Source: Heterohyrax brucei (taxonomy: Eukaryota > Chordata > Mammalia > Hyracoidea > Procaviidae). From it: DNA of 64,000 bases. The stretch's first letter is position 1. The number at the start of each line of letters is the position of its first letter. Made by a program: the position numbers and the translations under genes. The DNA lies in contig CM053141.1 of the NCBI GenBank assembly GCA_028571685.1, forward strand, positions 134,940,833-135,004,832, given 5' to 3'. Shown piece by piece: positions 10,358-21,130 of the stretch. The notes beneath the pieces are model-generated. The model was given only the letters and a program-made list of their open reading frames with translations. It made no database searches and was not told the DNA's origin.

Positions 10358-11180
10358 AAATCATAGTCCTTAAAGTGGTGTCTTTGCTTTTTAATATTTT
10401 AAAGAGGTCTTTTGCAGCAGATTTTCCTAGTGCAGTGTGTCAATTTATTTCTTGATTGCTACTGCCGTGTGTGTTGGATGTAGATCCAAGTCAAATGAAA
10501 TCCTTGACAATGCCAGACTTTTCTGTTTATCATGATGTTGCTTATTCATCCAGTTGAGAGGTGTGATCCATATGGAAGGCTGTAGTATATGATCTTCTTC
10601 AGTAAGTACTTAAAGTCCTCTTCGCGTTCAACAGGCAAGATTGTGTTGTATGCATATTGCAGTCGTTAATGAATCTTGTTTCAATCCTGATGCTCCGTTC
10701 TTCATACAGTCCAGTTTCTTGGATTGTTTGCTCAGCATACAGTTTGAAGAAGTATGGTGAAAGGATAACTCTGATGCACATCTTTTGTAGCTTTAAACCA
10801 CACAGTATCTCCTTGTTCAGTTTGAATGAGTGCTTCTTTCTCCATTTATTGTTTCCTCAGGAGCACAGTTAAGTGTTCTGAACTCCCCTTCTTCTCAGTG
10901 TTACCTGTAATTTGTTATGATCCACACAGTCAAATGCATTTGAATAGTTAATAAAACACAGGTAAATAGCTTTCTGGGATTCTCTGTTTTCAGCCTGAAT
11001 CCATCTGATATCAGCAATGATATCCCTAGTTTTATATCCTTTTCTGAATCTGGCTTAAATTTTGACAGTTTCCTGATGATGTTCTGCTGCAACTGCTTTT
11101 GGATAATCTTAAACAAAATTTTACTTGTTTATATTAATGATAGTATTTGATAATTTCTGCATTCAGGTGTGTCACCTTCA
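10358..11180 (-). mobile_element. Outer RTE LINE, 5'-ward segment (right of L1)
   Basis: Continuation of the RTE begun at 6107. It resumes with tccttaaagtggtgtctttg, exactly the RTE sequence expected after 'ggtcagaccaatcatag'. The minus-strand frames at 10599-10781 (SPYFFKLYAEQTIQETGLYE) and 10901-11116 (FTCVLLTIQMHLTVWIITNY) are diverged reverse-transcriptase palm pieces. The 5' end is truncated, near a short GATA-rich run at about 11179-11202. Confidence 0.87.
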
Positions 11181-11554
11181 GATAGATAAGTAGATAGATA
11201 TAGGTAAGTAGGCCCAAGTAATTATGCGGAATTGAATCTACTACATGTTTCAAGGTAAAACTGTTGAACTTAATTTTATTTAAATATAACAAAAAACTAA
11301 AAGTAAAATAATAGTAAAGGAACCAATGAATTCAGATTTGTTTTCTTTGTAAATGATACAGGTTTTTAAAAGATCTGTCAAAGGTAAAAGTGCAAGATTA
11401 CATAAATAAAGAATTTAGTAATTAAAAAAATTATTTCTTCGTATTTAGTAACACTGGAATTTTTATTTTGAAAGACGAGGAAATCAGTACTTTTTCTATT
11501 TTGTTAAACTTCTATCCTCCTACTCTCAAATTTTGTTTTATGGTACTTAAGTCA
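11181..11554. other. Unassigned AT-rich sequence
   Basis: Begins with a short gata/gtag-rich run and is otherwise AT-rich. No feature recognised. Confidence 0.5.
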
Positions 11555-11872
11555 CCTTCAGGGACAACATGGTTGTTCAGTGGAAGACTTCTTGCCTTCC
11601 ATGTGGGAGATCTGGATTTGATTCCAGGTTAATGTACCTCATGTGAAGTCACCACCCAGCTGTCAGTGGTGACTTGCATTTTGCTGTAATGCTGAACAAA
11701 TTTCAGTGGAGCTTCCAGATTAGGATGGCATAGGAAGAAACCCTAGGGATCTACTTCCAAAAATCAGCCTTTAAAAGCCCTATGGATCACAAGGTCCTAT
11801 CTGCATCCAGTTATGGGGATGCTGTGCATGATGAGGTCGCTGTGAATCCCAGACAAATCGACAACAGGTAAC
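11555..11872 (+). mobile_element. tRNA-Gly-headed, RTE-bodied SINE
   Basis: The head (tggttgttcagtgg at 11570-11583, cttgccttccatgtgggaga, B box ggatttgattcc at 11614-11625) closely follows tRNA-Gly. The body (gctgtaatgctgaacaaatt, cagtggagcttccagattag, gggatctacttccaaaaatc) parallels the RTE 5' leader seen at about 44015-44160. The end (gaggtcgctgtgaatcccag, acaacaggtaacaa) parallels the RTE 3' tail. The element thus looks like tRNA head plus RTE leader plus RTE tail. A short aagtca direct repeat (11549-11554, 11873-11878) may be the target duplication. It differs from the window's dominant SINE, whose head is tRNA-Asn-like. Confidence 0.75.
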
Positions 11873-11878
11873 AAGTCA

Positions 11879-13079
11879 ATTTCTCTTCTGTAGTCATAAT
11901 TTCCGTAATTGTTTAGTCTTCTATATTTAAGTTAATTTGATGCTTAACTTTTTACAATTCCAGTTTCTTTATTTTGATATGTATCTTGGCTAACTGGATA
12001 AAACACACAGAGAAAAGATACCATTGAAGGCTTCGGAATGCTGCTGAGGAGTTAGAGAGCTCCCTAGGCAACTGGGACTTGAGTGATCAAGAGCCTGGAG
12101 AAAATGAGGTACAGAAAAGGGAGACCTGGACTTACTGATTTTCTGTTTGAGGTGTTTGCTAAATTCTTAAGTGGCAAAGTGTAAGAGGCTAAAATGAATG
12201 ACATTTTTTGTCAGTCTTTCTGAGCCACAGGGAAAAAAATTGAACATTATGACCTGACAAAGAGCAAGTCCCTTAGTAAACATTCCAGATTTTCAGTTAA
12301 GGTCTCCAAAGAGCCTCATCTTAAAAATAAAGGTAAAGCAGACACAAAACCCTTACAAACTGTGACCTGGCTTCTGTTTAGCTGAGTCCCTGACTGGATT
12401 AAAATAAATTTCTCCTTTTCTGTTGCTAACCAAGGGATAGGATGAGGCAAATATTCTATTGCTTTTCACATGTATTTCATGTATCTTTCATATTTAATGT
12501 CAAGTCCTTAGTAAAACATTGTCACATGTAGCAAAAAAACAGGACCTAGAAAATAAATGGTAAAAAATTGACTCAGATGACTTCGATATTATAATTATCA
12601 GACACAGACATTATTATAACCATGATTAACACATCCAGGAAAATATATGACAAGATGGAGAATTTTACCAAAGAGCTAGAATCTATTTAAGAATCAAATT
12701 GTTCTTTCTTTGACATTTTTTAACTTTAGAATTTCAATCGGTAATTGTCCTTAGAGTTTGAGATCAAAATCAATCCTTTTTGGTTTTTAATAGAAATCCC
12801 TTTTGTTCCTTTTGAACCTATTTTCTGTTTCTTTTTTTAAGAGTGTCCATCCTTGTTATTCTCTATGAAAAAGGATATCAATACTCTTCAATATGTGTCA
12901 ACATTGTCACAGTTCAGTACCAAACACGTTAGAGTTTTGAAATCTCATTCCCTTATGAAAAGAAATTAAAAATTTCATGATGTGCTTAAAGATATGGTTG
13001 AAATATTTTTTCTTTAAATCATCTTTAAATACTAGTGTTCTGAGGTCTTCTAAAAAAAAGTCACCTTTCATTTTTTTTT
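11879..13079. other. Mostly unassigned sequence
   Basis: No gene found. Part of it (12540-12692) looks like old L1 and is listed separately. The remainder is AT-rich and unrecognised. Confidence 0.5.
12540..12692 (+). mobile_element. Old L1 5'/ORF1-region fragment
   Basis: The run 'gactcagatgacttcgat', 'attatcagacacagacatta', 'taaccatgattaacacatcc', 'gcta/gaatctatttaagaat' follows the old L1 pattern just upstream of or at the start of ORF1. It is diverged and its limits are uncertain. Confidence 0.5.
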
Positions 13080-13197
13080 TTTTTAAGTAGAGTAGAACTG
13101 CCTTGTAGAGTTTACAAGGAGTGCCTGGTGGGTTCAACCTGCCAGCCTTTTGGTTGATATGTGCAGCACTTAACCAGTGTGCTACCGGGGTTTCCAG
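13080..13197 (-). mobile_element. AfroSINE fragment, 3'-truncated
   Basis: Antisense SINE with the head region complete (ggttgatatgtgcagcactt, aaccagtgtgctaccggggt) and the body gtagagtagaactgcc, preceded by a T run. The RTE-like 3' end is missing here; a sense-oriented 3' piece lies at 13255-13310. Confidence 0.85.
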
Positions 13198-13254
13198 TTT
13201 TTAATAACAGACACTTTATTATTTTCAGAATTCTAGTTTTAAATATAATCACTA

Positions 13255-13310
13255 CTGAGGTGATACGATCATTATGAGTTGGAATGGACTTGATGGCAGT
13301 GAGTTTAAGG
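13255..13310 (+). mobile_element. AfroSINE 3'-end fragment
   Basis: The sense 3' end only (cattatgagttggaatggac, ttgatggcagtgagttta). It lies between two antisense SINE pieces. Confidence 0.7.
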
Positions 13311-13335
13311 TGACATAGAAGTATATTTACAAAAA

Positions 13336-13540
13336 GTTCAAACCCATTGCTGTTGAATCAGTTCTGACCATAATGAGCCTATAAGACAGAGCAGAACAAG
13401 CTCGTCCGATTTCTCAGTCTGTAACCTTGTTTGTGAAAGCAGTTTACCATGTATTTCTACCTAGCAGTGTTTGGTGGATTTGAACTGCCAGCTTTTCATT
13501 TAGTAGCTGAGGACTTCATCACTGTACCACAAGGGCTCGA
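13336..13540 (-). mobile_element. AfroSINE long form
   Basis: Antisense long-variant SINE. It begins at its 3' end (cccattgctgttgaatcagt), has the extra middle block of the long form (ctgtaaccttgtttgtgaaa) and ends at the tRNA-like head (catcactgtaccacaagggc). Confidence 0.87.
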
Positions 13541-13740
13541 AGAAGATAGCAGTGTTAAATTCTGAATTTATCATAGAACATAGTACTTCTTCCTGGTATC
13601 CAATATGTTTTTCTGGGTAAAGAATAATAAACATAATGGTAGGCGATAACACTAGCAAATGACCATTGTTAAAGTTGATCTCTATGCCAAGCCCTTGATC
13701 TCTGTAATCATCACTAAAAAGATTTTCTGACTATATATTT

Positions 13741-14036
13741 ATGATTAATTCATTCAACCAACATTTATTGATTATCTACTGTGGTACTGTCTGTACTTTC
13801 AAGAAATTTGAAATCTGTTGGGGGAAGCAAACATTTTAATTTTAGGAGACAACCCCAGTGGTGAGTGTGAGTATGAGCAGGAATAGCTCACTTTAATGAG
13901 ACTGAGTGTAGATGTGAGGCAGGAGTCCTTAGAGACATCTTCACAGTGGAAGGACCTTGAAAGTTGCAAAGGAATCCACTGCAGAGAAAAGGGTAAGGAT
14001 GTTCTGAACAAGGGAAGAACATGTGCAAAGAGACAG
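13741..14036 (-). mobile_element. L2 LINE 3' region
   Basis: Starts with aattcattcaaccaacattt and attgattatctactgtggta, the antisense form of the L2 3' end. It continues through 'ttgaaatctgttgggggaag' and ends near 'gggaagaacatgtgcaaaga', the usual L2 order. The overlapping ORFs on both strands are chance. Confidence 0.7.
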
Positions 14037-14387
14037 ATAGTATTTTTCTTTGTTTTAATCTTTGGTCAGAATACTAGACACAGTTATTCTCACCTTCTAG
14101 GAAATGATAATGTAAGGGTATTGTGAAGTCTCCTTTTAAAACAACTCCTTCAGCTCCACCTGCACTCTCATTTCATAAAGATGGGCTTCAGGTCCCCATC
14201 TGTGGCACCAGCTGTGCACTGTCCTTTCCACCTCCTTTCCCCAGCATCTAGTCTGAGGGTCTATGCATGGATCTCTTTTTTTCCTGGGAACTCAATTCAG
14301 GAATGAGGATGTCTGGAGGTCAGACTTCTTTCTCCTAACTTTGAAGCCTGTAGCACCAAATCTGACATATCTAGCAGTTAAAAACAT

Positions 14388-14612
14388 CAGCAACAACAAC
14401 AACCCCTCTTTGCCCCAATGGCTGTCAAGACTGTCATGGTGACCACATGCATGCCAGAGTAGAACTGTGCTCCCTGAAGTTTTCAACGGTGTTTTTTTTT
14501 TTTTTTAAAGAATATCAACAGGTCTGTCTTTTGAGGTACTTCTGGGTCAACTCAAGCTTCCAACCTTTTGACTAGCAGCTGAAACTGTTAACTGCACTGT
14601 TCAGGAATTCCA
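14388..14612 (-). mobile_element. Degraded AfroSINE long form
   Basis: Antisense SINE, recognised by gccagagtagaactgtgctc and aaccttttgactagcagctg. It is interrupted by a T-rich run near 14491-14506, in the middle block. Confidence 0.7.
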
Positions 14613-14692
14613 CCCAGTAGTTACAAAGACACAAATAAAAAACTACCAAGAGGGAAAAGATATCAGATAGTACACCCATCAAGACAGACATT

Positions 14693-14860
14693 CTCAAACT
14701 TCAGCGGACGCTGAAAGCCTTTCAGAAAGATTTGCTGAAACATAGATTGCTATCCAGATTGCTGTTTGATGTGGTGGATTTGGAGTGAGTTCAGAGAATC
14801 TGAATTTCTAAAAAGTACCTAGGTGCTAATACTGCTGGTCCAAGGAGTAAACTGGGAGGA
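14693..14860 (+). mobile_element. MER5-like DNA transposon remnant
   Basis: Begins attctcaaacttcagcggac and ends ctgctggtccaaggag, with 'gagaatctgaatttctaa' inside. This is the layout of the non-autonomous MER5 hAT elements found in all placental mammals. Confidence 0.7.
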
Positions 14861-15309
14861 TACCTACCCTAGAGAAAGTAAATTTTACCTTTTCTGTAAA
14901 AAGAAGAGGGTAAATTAAAAAAGAAAAAAAATCTAAGATTTCATCTAGATTTCTTTTCCAAGATTTGATGATTCTTAAAAATTTTATGATTTTCTTGTGA
15001 TTTCATTTGGTTAAAGTGTTAGAGAAAGTAAGCAGTCATCATAGATGACATATAATATGACTCAGAAATTTGGATCCTTTTTAAAACAAAAGGGAAAGAA
15101 TCTGTAGTTTACCTATGAAGAAAATAAAAATAGACTTTAACATAGCTCAGTTTAGTTTTTCTCATTTGGCCAGTGAGATTTTAATAAACAGTAATTTATT
15201 AAACTCTTAATAGTATGATTGTGAGCTATGCTATTTGATTTTGAAAGTATAAGTTCCTGAGTTCACCCAACAAATAATTATATGGGTATTTGTTGTATAG
15301 GGTTGTGAG

Positions 15310-15445
15310 TCTCTGAATACTAGAATCACCTGCAAGAAACTGGGTTTAATGAATCAGTTGGAACCAGATGTTGGCATTCATTTTAAAACCAGTTCCCCAG
15401 ATGATTCCAGTGTGTATCAGGCTTCTGAATGGAAAGTGTGGTCAC
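15310..15445 (+). mobile_element. MER5-like remnant
   Basis: 'tagaatcacctgcaagaaac', 'tgaatcagttggaaccag' and 'ccagatgattccagtgtg' match a diverged MER5-type layout. Weaker than the copy at 14693. Confidence 0.5.
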
Positions 15446-16071
15446 TGAGCTAGGTCTAACCTGTATTATCTGAGTCAAATTTTTACTTGTTGTTTTCCTG
15501 TGGAGCTCGTATCAAAGAATGTAAGTGAGCTTTTCCTTATACATATGTCTTAATGAAGCAAGATCTCCTAACTTTGGTAAACAACAGTTTGAAATAATGC
15601 TGTGCTCCATTTATTGCCAGTTGGTACAGGAATCATATTTTTCTCTCTAATGAGTTTCATTATATATGCAGATAGAAACAAATTAAAAAAATTACAAGTC
15701 ATGGCAATGGGGAAACTCCACAGAGGGTGTTCCAGCAACATGACAAAAATGATGGCAGTTTTCAGAAACTTGCTGGCAGCAAAGTCACTGCCAAAGAGTC
15801 ACAGATCACATTAACGCCTTGTTGGCTGTCATCCTGCTGTTAAATTGAAGGGAGCTTTTGATTAAGGGTGCATTCCAACCTGGATCAAAGCAGAAATGAC
15901 TGTTGACATTTGGGGTTGTTTTTAAGAAAGAAGAGTTTACTGACCATATGAAAGTTCATAAATTACTCAGTTAAACAATTTCCACTTTAGAATCATAAGG
16001 ACTTTAAGAGAAATCTCAGATTAGTGGTTTGTGCCAGCTGTTACATTCCTGATTTATATTCTTTGGTTCAC
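15446..16071. other. Unassigned sequence
   Basis: No feature recognised. A 70-codon plus-strand frame at 15602-15814 has no motif I know and no supporting context. Confidence 0.5.
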
Positions 16072-16272
16072 CAGATTTAGCAAACACAAATACAAGTTGC
16101 CTAGTTAAATTTGAATTTCAGGTAAGTAACAATTTTTTAATACAAGTAAGTCTCCAGTATTTCATGGGACATAATTATACCCAAAATTGTATTGTTTATA
16201 TGGGAAGTAACTACTATTCCTAACTAGGGATACCCACTTTTAACTGGGCATCCTGTATTTTATCTGGCAAAT
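16072..16272. mobile_element. Palindromic MITE-like element
   Basis: The left arm (ccagatttagcaaacacaaa, tagttaaatttgaatttcag) is answered by an inverted right arm (cttttaactgggcatcctgt, attttatctggcaaattta). The two ends can pair over most of about 70-80 bases, with an imperfect centre. The pattern matches a short palindromic mammalian DNA transposon of the MER53 kind. The exact family name is from memory. Confidence 0.6.
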
Positions 16273-17384
16273 TTAAATCTTACTCCAATATTCAAGGAAT
16301 TTAGGCAAGACTGAGTAACAAGAAAAGGACTCTCTTGAAATTACTATCTTAGAAACATTAGATCTTACCCTCACCCTAGCCTCTTCTGCTTGTAAGTTAT
16401 CATGACAAAAACTAACACTACTCTGTTCTATTATTGTGAAGTTAAGATAATAAAAGCATTGGGAAGATAAGACCCACCCAATGAACAAAGAGAAGTAAAA
16501 ATCTCTTCCTAGTTCCCCACTGAGCTTGCCTTCTACATTTCTCATGCTCTCCCTAAACTTGACCGTCTTTTTCTAGTCTTTGAGCTGGTAGCTATTACCT
16601 TATTTCCTCCCTTTTCTTTCTAAGCCCAAACTCCATAATTCCTCTTTTAACACCCACTCTGTCTGACATTTTCATATAGTTTATTCTTACACATCTACTT
16701 ATAAACCAAACCTAGGGAAAAGAAGAAGTTATAATATTACAATAATCTGGAGAACTAGTATATTTAACTAGACATACTTACTCACCTTACTTGATTCCCC
16801 TGTAGAAAATCCTGGTGCAGCAAAACCAAAATTGTAGGAAGAAATACTGATGATCTGTATCTGATTTCAGTGCATGTTGGTGTTTCCAACAAGATGATAC
16901 AAATATTCCTATACCAAGTACTTAGTATTTAGTCCTCTAATTGTCCATCCTTAGCTCAGATTTCTTCTTTAAAAAGTGGTTGATTGGCTTTGTTATTTAT
17001 TATCCTAGTGATTGCACTTGCTTGTGTTTACAGCTTCATGAATCCTGTGATGTTTCCAGTCAGCTTGGAGATGTGTACACTCCTCATGTGTGAGGTTGCT
17101 GGCTGCCTGTGCGAGCAATGGTGTGAGACTGGTATAAAGTACCCACTACTGAATTCAAATCATGGCCATAATATAGAAATTGGAGACTATCCAACATCGT
17201 AATTCCAAGCAAGAACAAGCCCAATTCATCATGTTTTTTGCTTTGGGCACTTATTTGAAATGGGGGTGGGGGGAAGATTGCAAATTGCCGCTTACTTTTA
17301 GTTAGACAGGATTTTTTAAGAAGTTGTTTTCATAATAGGTGTTTTGGGGTAAATAATGTCAAAAAGATTAAAAATAAAAACAAA
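16273..17384. other. Unassigned sequence
   Basis: No feature recognised. A 90-codon minus-strand frame (16273-16545) and a 72-codon plus-strand frame (16984-17202) show no known motif. Confidence 0.5.
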
Positions 17385-17572
17385 AACCATTGCCATAGAA
17401 TTGATTTTATCTCATGGAGATCCCATTCATGACAGCGTAGAACTGTCCTCCACAGGATTTCCAGTGGCTGAGTTTGTAAGCCAGACTTTTCGTCCCAGGT
17501 GACTCTCTGTGGACTTCAACTTCTAACCTTTTGAGTCTAACAGCCAAGTGGACTATTTGCACTACCCAAGGA
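17385..17572 (-). mobile_element. Degraded AfroSINE long form
   Basis: Antisense SINE from ccattgccatagaattgatt (3' end), through gacagcgtagaactgtcctc, to ctaaccttttgagtctaaca (tRNA-like head). Diverged. Confidence 0.78.
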
Positions 17573-17802
17573 CATTGAAAAGATAAAGCATTCTAAAAAT
17601 ATAAGTTAACATTTGAACCACGCATTTCATTGGACATGATGGTTGATTGTATTTGTTGTGTGGTATATTGTTCCTATCTCCATTATGTATGAAAACTCAT
17701 TTACTATTAGTTGAACTAAAAGCAGTTTGAAGCTCAGAAGAGTATCATTTAGTGGTGCTTATCAAACAAGCTAGCTGATTATGTTAAAACAGTTTGAATG
17801 CA

Positions 17803-18000
17803 TTTTTTTTTTTTTTTTTTTTTTGCTCCTGGGAGGAATTAAAGAATGAGTTAAATCACCATAGTGTTTCAAATCATGGAGCTGGTCAACCTTTTGTGGA
17901 TGATGTAGTTCTGGATTACAGCAAAACCCTTTGCCAAAGCCCAGAGGAAGAGTGACAGCCCATGACAGGGAATGGCAAGTCTTTCTCAATCTGAAAGGTT
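17803..18000 (-). other. Possible retrocopy 3' end with poly(A)
   Basis: A 22-base T run (17803-17824) directly abuts non-repetitive sequence that I cannot assign to any LINE or SINE. Read on the minus strand this is unique sequence ending in a long A tail, the pattern left when an mRNA or an unknown repeat is retrotransposed. No source gene is recognised and the other end is not defined. The 72-codon minus-strand frame that runs into the tail is not recognisable. Confidence 0.3.
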
Positions 18001-18873
18001 GGTAGAGTGGTTCAGCCCTGCACCTGCAGCCTGTACTTCTTCATGGAAAATGGGCTTATGCCTTCCAGTGAGTTTAACACTACGTAAACACTGCATTATT
18101 GTGTTGTGATTGGGGCCATGCCCTTCAATCACTTAATTCTAGTGTCTGGTTTTAACTGAAAAGTAAAATACCATCACTGAGTCTCCAGGAGGAGGAAGAA
18201 TCCAGTTGAAGCTATTTTTTCTACAGAGTGCATGACTGTGGAAACCTGTATGCCAAGGTAATTGTCTGTCTGTAGCTGCCCGCAGCCGCTCAGGTGTTAA
18301 TAACGCTGACAACTGGAGGTCAGAACTTCCCCTCCAGGTATGTTACAGAATCTCTGACAGAAACAGCAACTCAGTACAAGGAAAGATGTGCCTTCACATG
18401 TGGATCCTGGCTGAGGGGCCTCTAGGCAGTTCTCAAGCTGTACATGAAGCTGAGCGGTGAACTTTACTGGCAGTGATGTCGGGGAGCGATGTGAAATACG
18501 GGCTTTCTGCTTCCCAGAGTGGTTTCGAAAAGCTGTAGGAATGGAAGTGCTGCTCTAGCTTTGTGGTCCTTATGGCAACTAGAGCACAAACAAACATTCC
18601 TAAATGACCAAAGGATATTTGTTCTTGGTGCTAGAGGTTGTGATGAAGGCAGAATAACTCGTGAGGCTGGTGGCACAAATACTAGGTAGAACTGTGTACT
18701 TGTATGTCTGTGTGTTTCTACAATGAGTTTTACCTTGATCTGATCTCATCTTGGAAAAATTTTGCAGTACAGGAAGACACAAAAGGCTTAACTTGCTTCA
18801 GTTGCTCAACATTAGTAAAGACAGTACTGTATTCTCTATTAAAGATTTTTTTTTAAACACATCTACAGGCGAT
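18001..18873. other. Unassigned sequence
   Basis: Slightly more GC-rich than its surroundings, with no recognisable gene or repeat. It could be part of the putative retrocopy ending at 17803, but nothing shows that directly. Confidence 0.45.
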
Positions 18874-19039
18874 ATGGAAAACTTCGTGTCACAGTGGTTA
18901 AGTACTACTTCTGCTAACCAAAAGGTTGGTAGTTCAAATCCTCCAGGCACAACTTGGGAACTCTATGGGGCATTTCTACTCTGACTTATAGGGTCACAAT
19001 GAGTTGGAATCAACTTAATGGCAGGGGCTTTGGTTTTGC
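18874..19039 (+). mobile_element. AfroSINE, first of a sense cluster
   Basis: Short-form SINE: head (cacagtggttaagtactact, taaccaaaaggttggtagtt), body (gggcatttctactctgactt) and 3' end (gagttggaatcaacttaatg). Confidence 0.92.
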
Positions 19040-19056
19040 TTTTTTGTAAAGGGCAT

Positions 19057-19222
19057 ATGGAAACGCTGGTGGTGTAGCGGTTAAGTACTACATCTGTTAA
19101 CCAAAGAGTTGGCAGACTGAGTCCACCAGGTGCTCCTTAGAAACTTGATGAAGCAGTTAGTTCAACTCTGTCCAATGGGGTCACTATGAGTTGGAATCTA
19201 CTCCATGGTAGTGGGCAGTGAC
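19057..19222 (+). mobile_element. AfroSINE, second of a sense cluster
   Basis: Starts 17 bases after the previous SINE, in the same orientation: head gtggtgtagcggttaagtac, body aactctgtccaatggggtca, 3' end gagttggaatctactccatg. Confidence 0.9.
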
Positions 19223-19398
19223 TTAAAGGGGATATTACAGGGAGGAAGGTCATCCTACTTGGGAAGATAACATCTTCAAAAATTTTAAATCCAGTACTTT
19301 TGAGGGATGGATATAAAGCAAGACTGCCGAATTCTTACTTCCTGGGAGAGATTTTTTTCTCTCTCAAGGCTTTTATTTTTCAGATACATGTATTTGTA

Positions 19399-19598
19399 GT
19401 CCCTGGGTGATATAAATGATTAACATACTTGGCTGTTAACCAAAAGGTTGGAAGGTTGAGCTCACTCAGAAATGTCTTAGAAGAAAGACGTGGCTATCTA
19501 CTTCTAGAAATTAAATAATTGAAAACACTATGGGACACAGCCCTACTCTGATACACATGGTTTTGCCATGAGTCAGGATCAACTCTGCAACTATTGGA
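19399..19598 (+). mobile_element. AfroSINE long form, third of a sense cluster
   Basis: Long variant: head gattaacatacttggctgtt, aaccaaaaggttggaaggtt, then the long-form middle (agacgtggctatctacttct) and 3' end gccatgagtcaggatcaact. Confidence 0.87.
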
Positions 19599-20325
19599 GA
19601 TACAGCTATCTACTGACCATTAGCCACATGTTTTCAAAAGACTGAAAATAAAAAACATCACATAAGTAAAACTGGAAACTAAGGGATAGAGAGTAAGAAA
19701 ATGATTTGTTGGGAGACAAGTGAAACAGTTTGCCAGATGAAGCCAAGAAAAGAGATAATTTGAGGTTTAGCACAGCATTCTTTAACGGCATTATGTAATC
19801 TGCTGCCTTTTAGTAAAGTTTTACAATGTAGAATGATAAATTTACATCCTAAAATCTAGAGATAAGTATACACACACACAGAGCAATGTTTACAGTGGAG
19901 TCTTGGCTTATGTTAGGGTCAAGTTTTAAAGTCCGCTAGTAAAGTAGAAATCATGAATTACAAATTACTGCTGGAAAGCTTTTAAGCTACTCATAAAAAC
20001 AGTATGTGCAGTTTTGTTCTCGTAGTAACACTAATGCATGATAAGGTTGAAGCACACACAGAATGAGCAAGACTGAGGAAGGGCATGTATAAAATTGCTT
20101 GCTGATGCTTGGGTGCTGAAACCAGTCCACTTGACATAGACAGCAGCCATCAAAACAGCTCTCAAGTAGGATATTGGGTGGATAAATTTATGGGGTTTCT
20201 GCTGACCTGCAGGGGTTGCATCACTGTGTTTTAATAGTCATGTGCTGAATAACATCCAGTGGGGCAACATGGGATGGCATGCACCTCTGTGGTCTGTTGC
20301 AGCACACTGTGGATGGGGCAGGGGT
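19599..20325. other. Unassigned sequence
   Basis: No gene recognised. A short CA run occurs near 19870. The stretch around 19890-20090 may be a decayed DNA transposon, but I cannot name it. Confidence 0.45.
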
Positions 20326-21130
20326 AGTGGGGGATGTGCACTTGCCCCTGCTAGTTCAGTACAGTTTCAGCCTCCATGATATGCATGTGAAGCTCATGAC
20401 CACTGTGTTCCAGAACTTGTTCCCTTCCGTCAACACAAGGTAAGCATAAATATCATCAAGCATTGCCTCCTCAACAGCTACAATCCCAGCTCCCAGGAGC
20501 TGGATTTATTATAGCATCAGAATTGTTTCTATGAGCACAAGTAACAGGATGAAAAAGCTTCTCCAGGGGAAGTTCCCCAGCATAAGCTGTCTGCCTAATA
20601 TCAATGAGCTGCTGGGCACTGGAGCAGCACTGTCAGAAAAGCAAGCCTGATGGCGAGCACAACTTTGTGGTGCTGTCCTGGGGCCATCGTGGGGTGTGGG
20701 AACCTGGCTGCTCACTGACATTGGCCCTTGGATGACAATGCAGATCATCATGATCCAGGACGTTTGTCAGAGAGGAGAACATGCTGTTGCAGTTTTGCGT
20801 ACAAGACAGAGGAGCTGCAGGTTATCCTGGCAGCCAAGGGGAGAGGCTGGACCAAGGGCTGGCCCAGCGGCCGGTGCCATGCAGCACGAGTGAGAGCAGT
20901 GAGAGGCCCCCGGAAGAGACTGGCAGGCTTGAAGAGGACACAGGCAGGGGCCAGTAAGCATGGAGATGCTCAGGGCTTAGGGTCCCCACAGAGGCAGAGG
21001 GGCAGGCTGACCTGAGGAGGAAGAAGATGTTGAGTATTTCTTTCAGGCAGTGAATGAAGAGCTTCACAAAGACATGTTCCCTGGGCTGACCAAATGGAGA
21101 CAGACCCCGTGGACCTCCTTACAAGAAGCA
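20326..21130 (+). pseudogene. PPAN: Processed pseudogene of PPAN
   Basis: An intronless, broken copy of PPAN (Peter Pan/Ssf1), a nucleolar Brix-domain protein needed for 60S ribosome assembly. From 20381 the frame reads MHVKLMTTVFQNLFPSV, matching the PPAN Brix domain. Around 20500-20600 it continues through the equivalents of YNP.SQELD and MKKLLQ.KFP. The 20696 frame gives LLTDIGPWMTMQIIMIQDV, matching the LTEIGPRMTLQLIKVQ part, then EELQ and a C-terminal acidic/basic region. 21029-21085 reads VEYFFQAVNEELHKDMFPG. The N-terminal third is absent. Several frameshifts and stops are present and exon junctions are joined without introns, so this is an L1-type retrocopy and cannot make protein. 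The GC-rich composition against AT-rich surroundings agrees. The 3' limit is uncertain and could extend to about 21310. Confidence 0.85.

Noticed and set aside
11570..11640. A true tRNA-Gly gene or pseudogene
   Set aside because: The tRNA-like part runs directly into an RTE-like body and tail, so it is a SINE head.
17771..17989. 72-codon minus-strand ORF ending in poly-lysine
   Set aside because: The lysines are the translated poly(A) tail of the putative retrocopy; no known protein is matched.
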